A DNA stretch of 7,984 nucleotides from NCBI GenBank assembly GCA_026388495.1, contig JAPLJQ010000017.1, positions 1 through 7,984 of the forward strand, written 5' to 3'. This DNA is from Deltaproteobacteria bacterium. GTDB taxonomy: Bacteria > Desulfobacterota > Syntrophia > Syntrophales > UBA2185. The notes under the pieces were generated by a model. The model saw only the letters and a list, made by a program, of their open reading frames with translations, searched no databases and was not told where the DNA came from. A program made the position numbers and the translations under genes. Below, piece by piece: positions 7,393 to 7,984 of the stretch (its first letter is position 1; the number at the start of each line of letters is the position of its first letter).

Positions 7393-7984
7393 ATGAAGAA
7401 TTCCGGGAAGAAGCGAATCCTCATCATCGAAGATGACGGGCATATAGCGGAAGGTCTGAGACTGAACCTTTCCTTCAGGGGTTATGACGTCATGATCGCA
7501 GCCGATGGTCCATCCGGCCTCAGGGAATGGAAAGAATGGAAACCGGACATGATCGTCCTCGATATCATGCTTCCCGGTATAGACGGCTTATCGATTCTTC
7601 GCAATATCCGTCTCGATGATGAACGGATTCCTATTCTCATTCTTACCGCAAAGAGTGAACCGGAATACCGGGTGAAAGGCCTGTCCTACGGTGTGGACGA
7701 TTACCTGTCAAAACCCTTCAACCTCGACGAGTTCCTCCTCCGTGTCGAACGGCTTCTGATAAGGGCCGCATGGAGCGAGGAGAGCAATCCCTCCAGGACG
7801 GCTCTTTCCTGTGTACGAAATACCTATACCTTCGGAGGAAACACAGTCGATTTCGATAGATTTACGGCGCATTGCCGGTTGGGCCAGGTGACCCTGACGG
7901 AACAGGAAGCTAAAATCCTGAAGCTTTTCATTGCAAACCGCGGGAAGCCCCTCTCCCGGAACGAACTCCTGGAGATCGGATGGG
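7393..7984 (+). CDS. OmpR/PhoB-family response regulator (partial at right edge)
   Basis: The frame runs from an ATG at 7393 to the window edge (197 codons visible, about 230 expected for the family). The receiver domain (about 8-123) has the acidic pocket E13-D14-D15, phosphoacceptor D57 in IVLDIMLPGIDG, T85 in ILTAK and K107 in LSKPF, so it looks fully active. After a linker, residues about 145-197 begin a winged-helix output domain: LTEQEAKILKLFIANRGKPLSRNELL is the typical start of the OmpR/PhoB DNA-binding domain. The recognition helix is outside the window. TGAGG at 7381-7385 is a plausible ribosome binding site. The gene follows the histidine kinase by 50 bases, so the two form a cognate pair in kinase-first order. 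It may bind the tandem repeat upstream of the kinase gene. Confidence 0.95.
   Translation, partial: MKNSGKKRILIIEDDGHIAEGLRLNLSFRGYDVMIAADGPSGLREWKEWKPDMIVLDIMLPGIDGLSILRNIRLDDERIPILILTAKSEPEYRVKGLSYGVDDYLSKPFNLDEFLLRVERLLIRAAWSEESNPSRTALSCVRNTYTFGGNTVDFDRFTAHCRLGQVTLTEQEAKILKLFIANRGKPLSRNELLEIGW

Overview
The window looks like ordinary chromosome from an anaerobic deltaproteobacterium (Desulfobacterota, perhaps Syntrophales-like). This is inferred from the gene styles: a Cys-rich ferredoxin-type protein, a cobalamin-binding radical SAM enzyme, and an intergenic palindromic repeat of the 'GTCATTTCGAG...GAGAAATCT' type. It is not proven by a marker gene. No rRNA, tRNA, CRISPR array, transposase or phage structural gene is visible.

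Layout, left to right. (1) At 1-993, minus strand, lies a multi-cluster 4Fe-4S protein with a helical, possibly winged-helix N-terminus; its C-terminus is cut off by the left edge. (2) The 320-base gap at 994-1313 carries a good candidate promoter for the Fe-S gene, a weaker one facing right, and a nested palindromic repeat (about 1164-1278) just upstream of the next gene. (3) At 1314-4324, plus strand, a small four-helix membrane protein (phage-holin-IV/YvlD-like) overlaps mutS by 10 bases, so the two are probably one transcription unit. (4) At 4407-6155, minus strand and convergent with mutS, lies a B12-binding-domain radical SAM protein of unassigned function. (5) The 221-base divergent spacer at 6156-6376 holds an exact 11-bp tandem repeat (TTTACA-N5-TTTACA) and a candidate sigma70-type promoter. 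(6) At 6377 to the right edge, plus strand, lies a two-component system: a compact histidine kinase, then an OmpR/PhoB-family response regulator cut by the right edge.

How the parts may work together. The mutS unit is housekeeping mismatch repair, and its membrane-protein partner has no known repair role. The most testable regulatory idea is that the OmpR-type regulator binds the 11-bp tandem repeat between the radical SAM gene and its own operon. It could then control one or both. I found no convincing new defence or mobile system. The items most worth a second look are the uncharacterised radical SAM and Fe-S proteins, the candidate operator, and the palindromic repeat.
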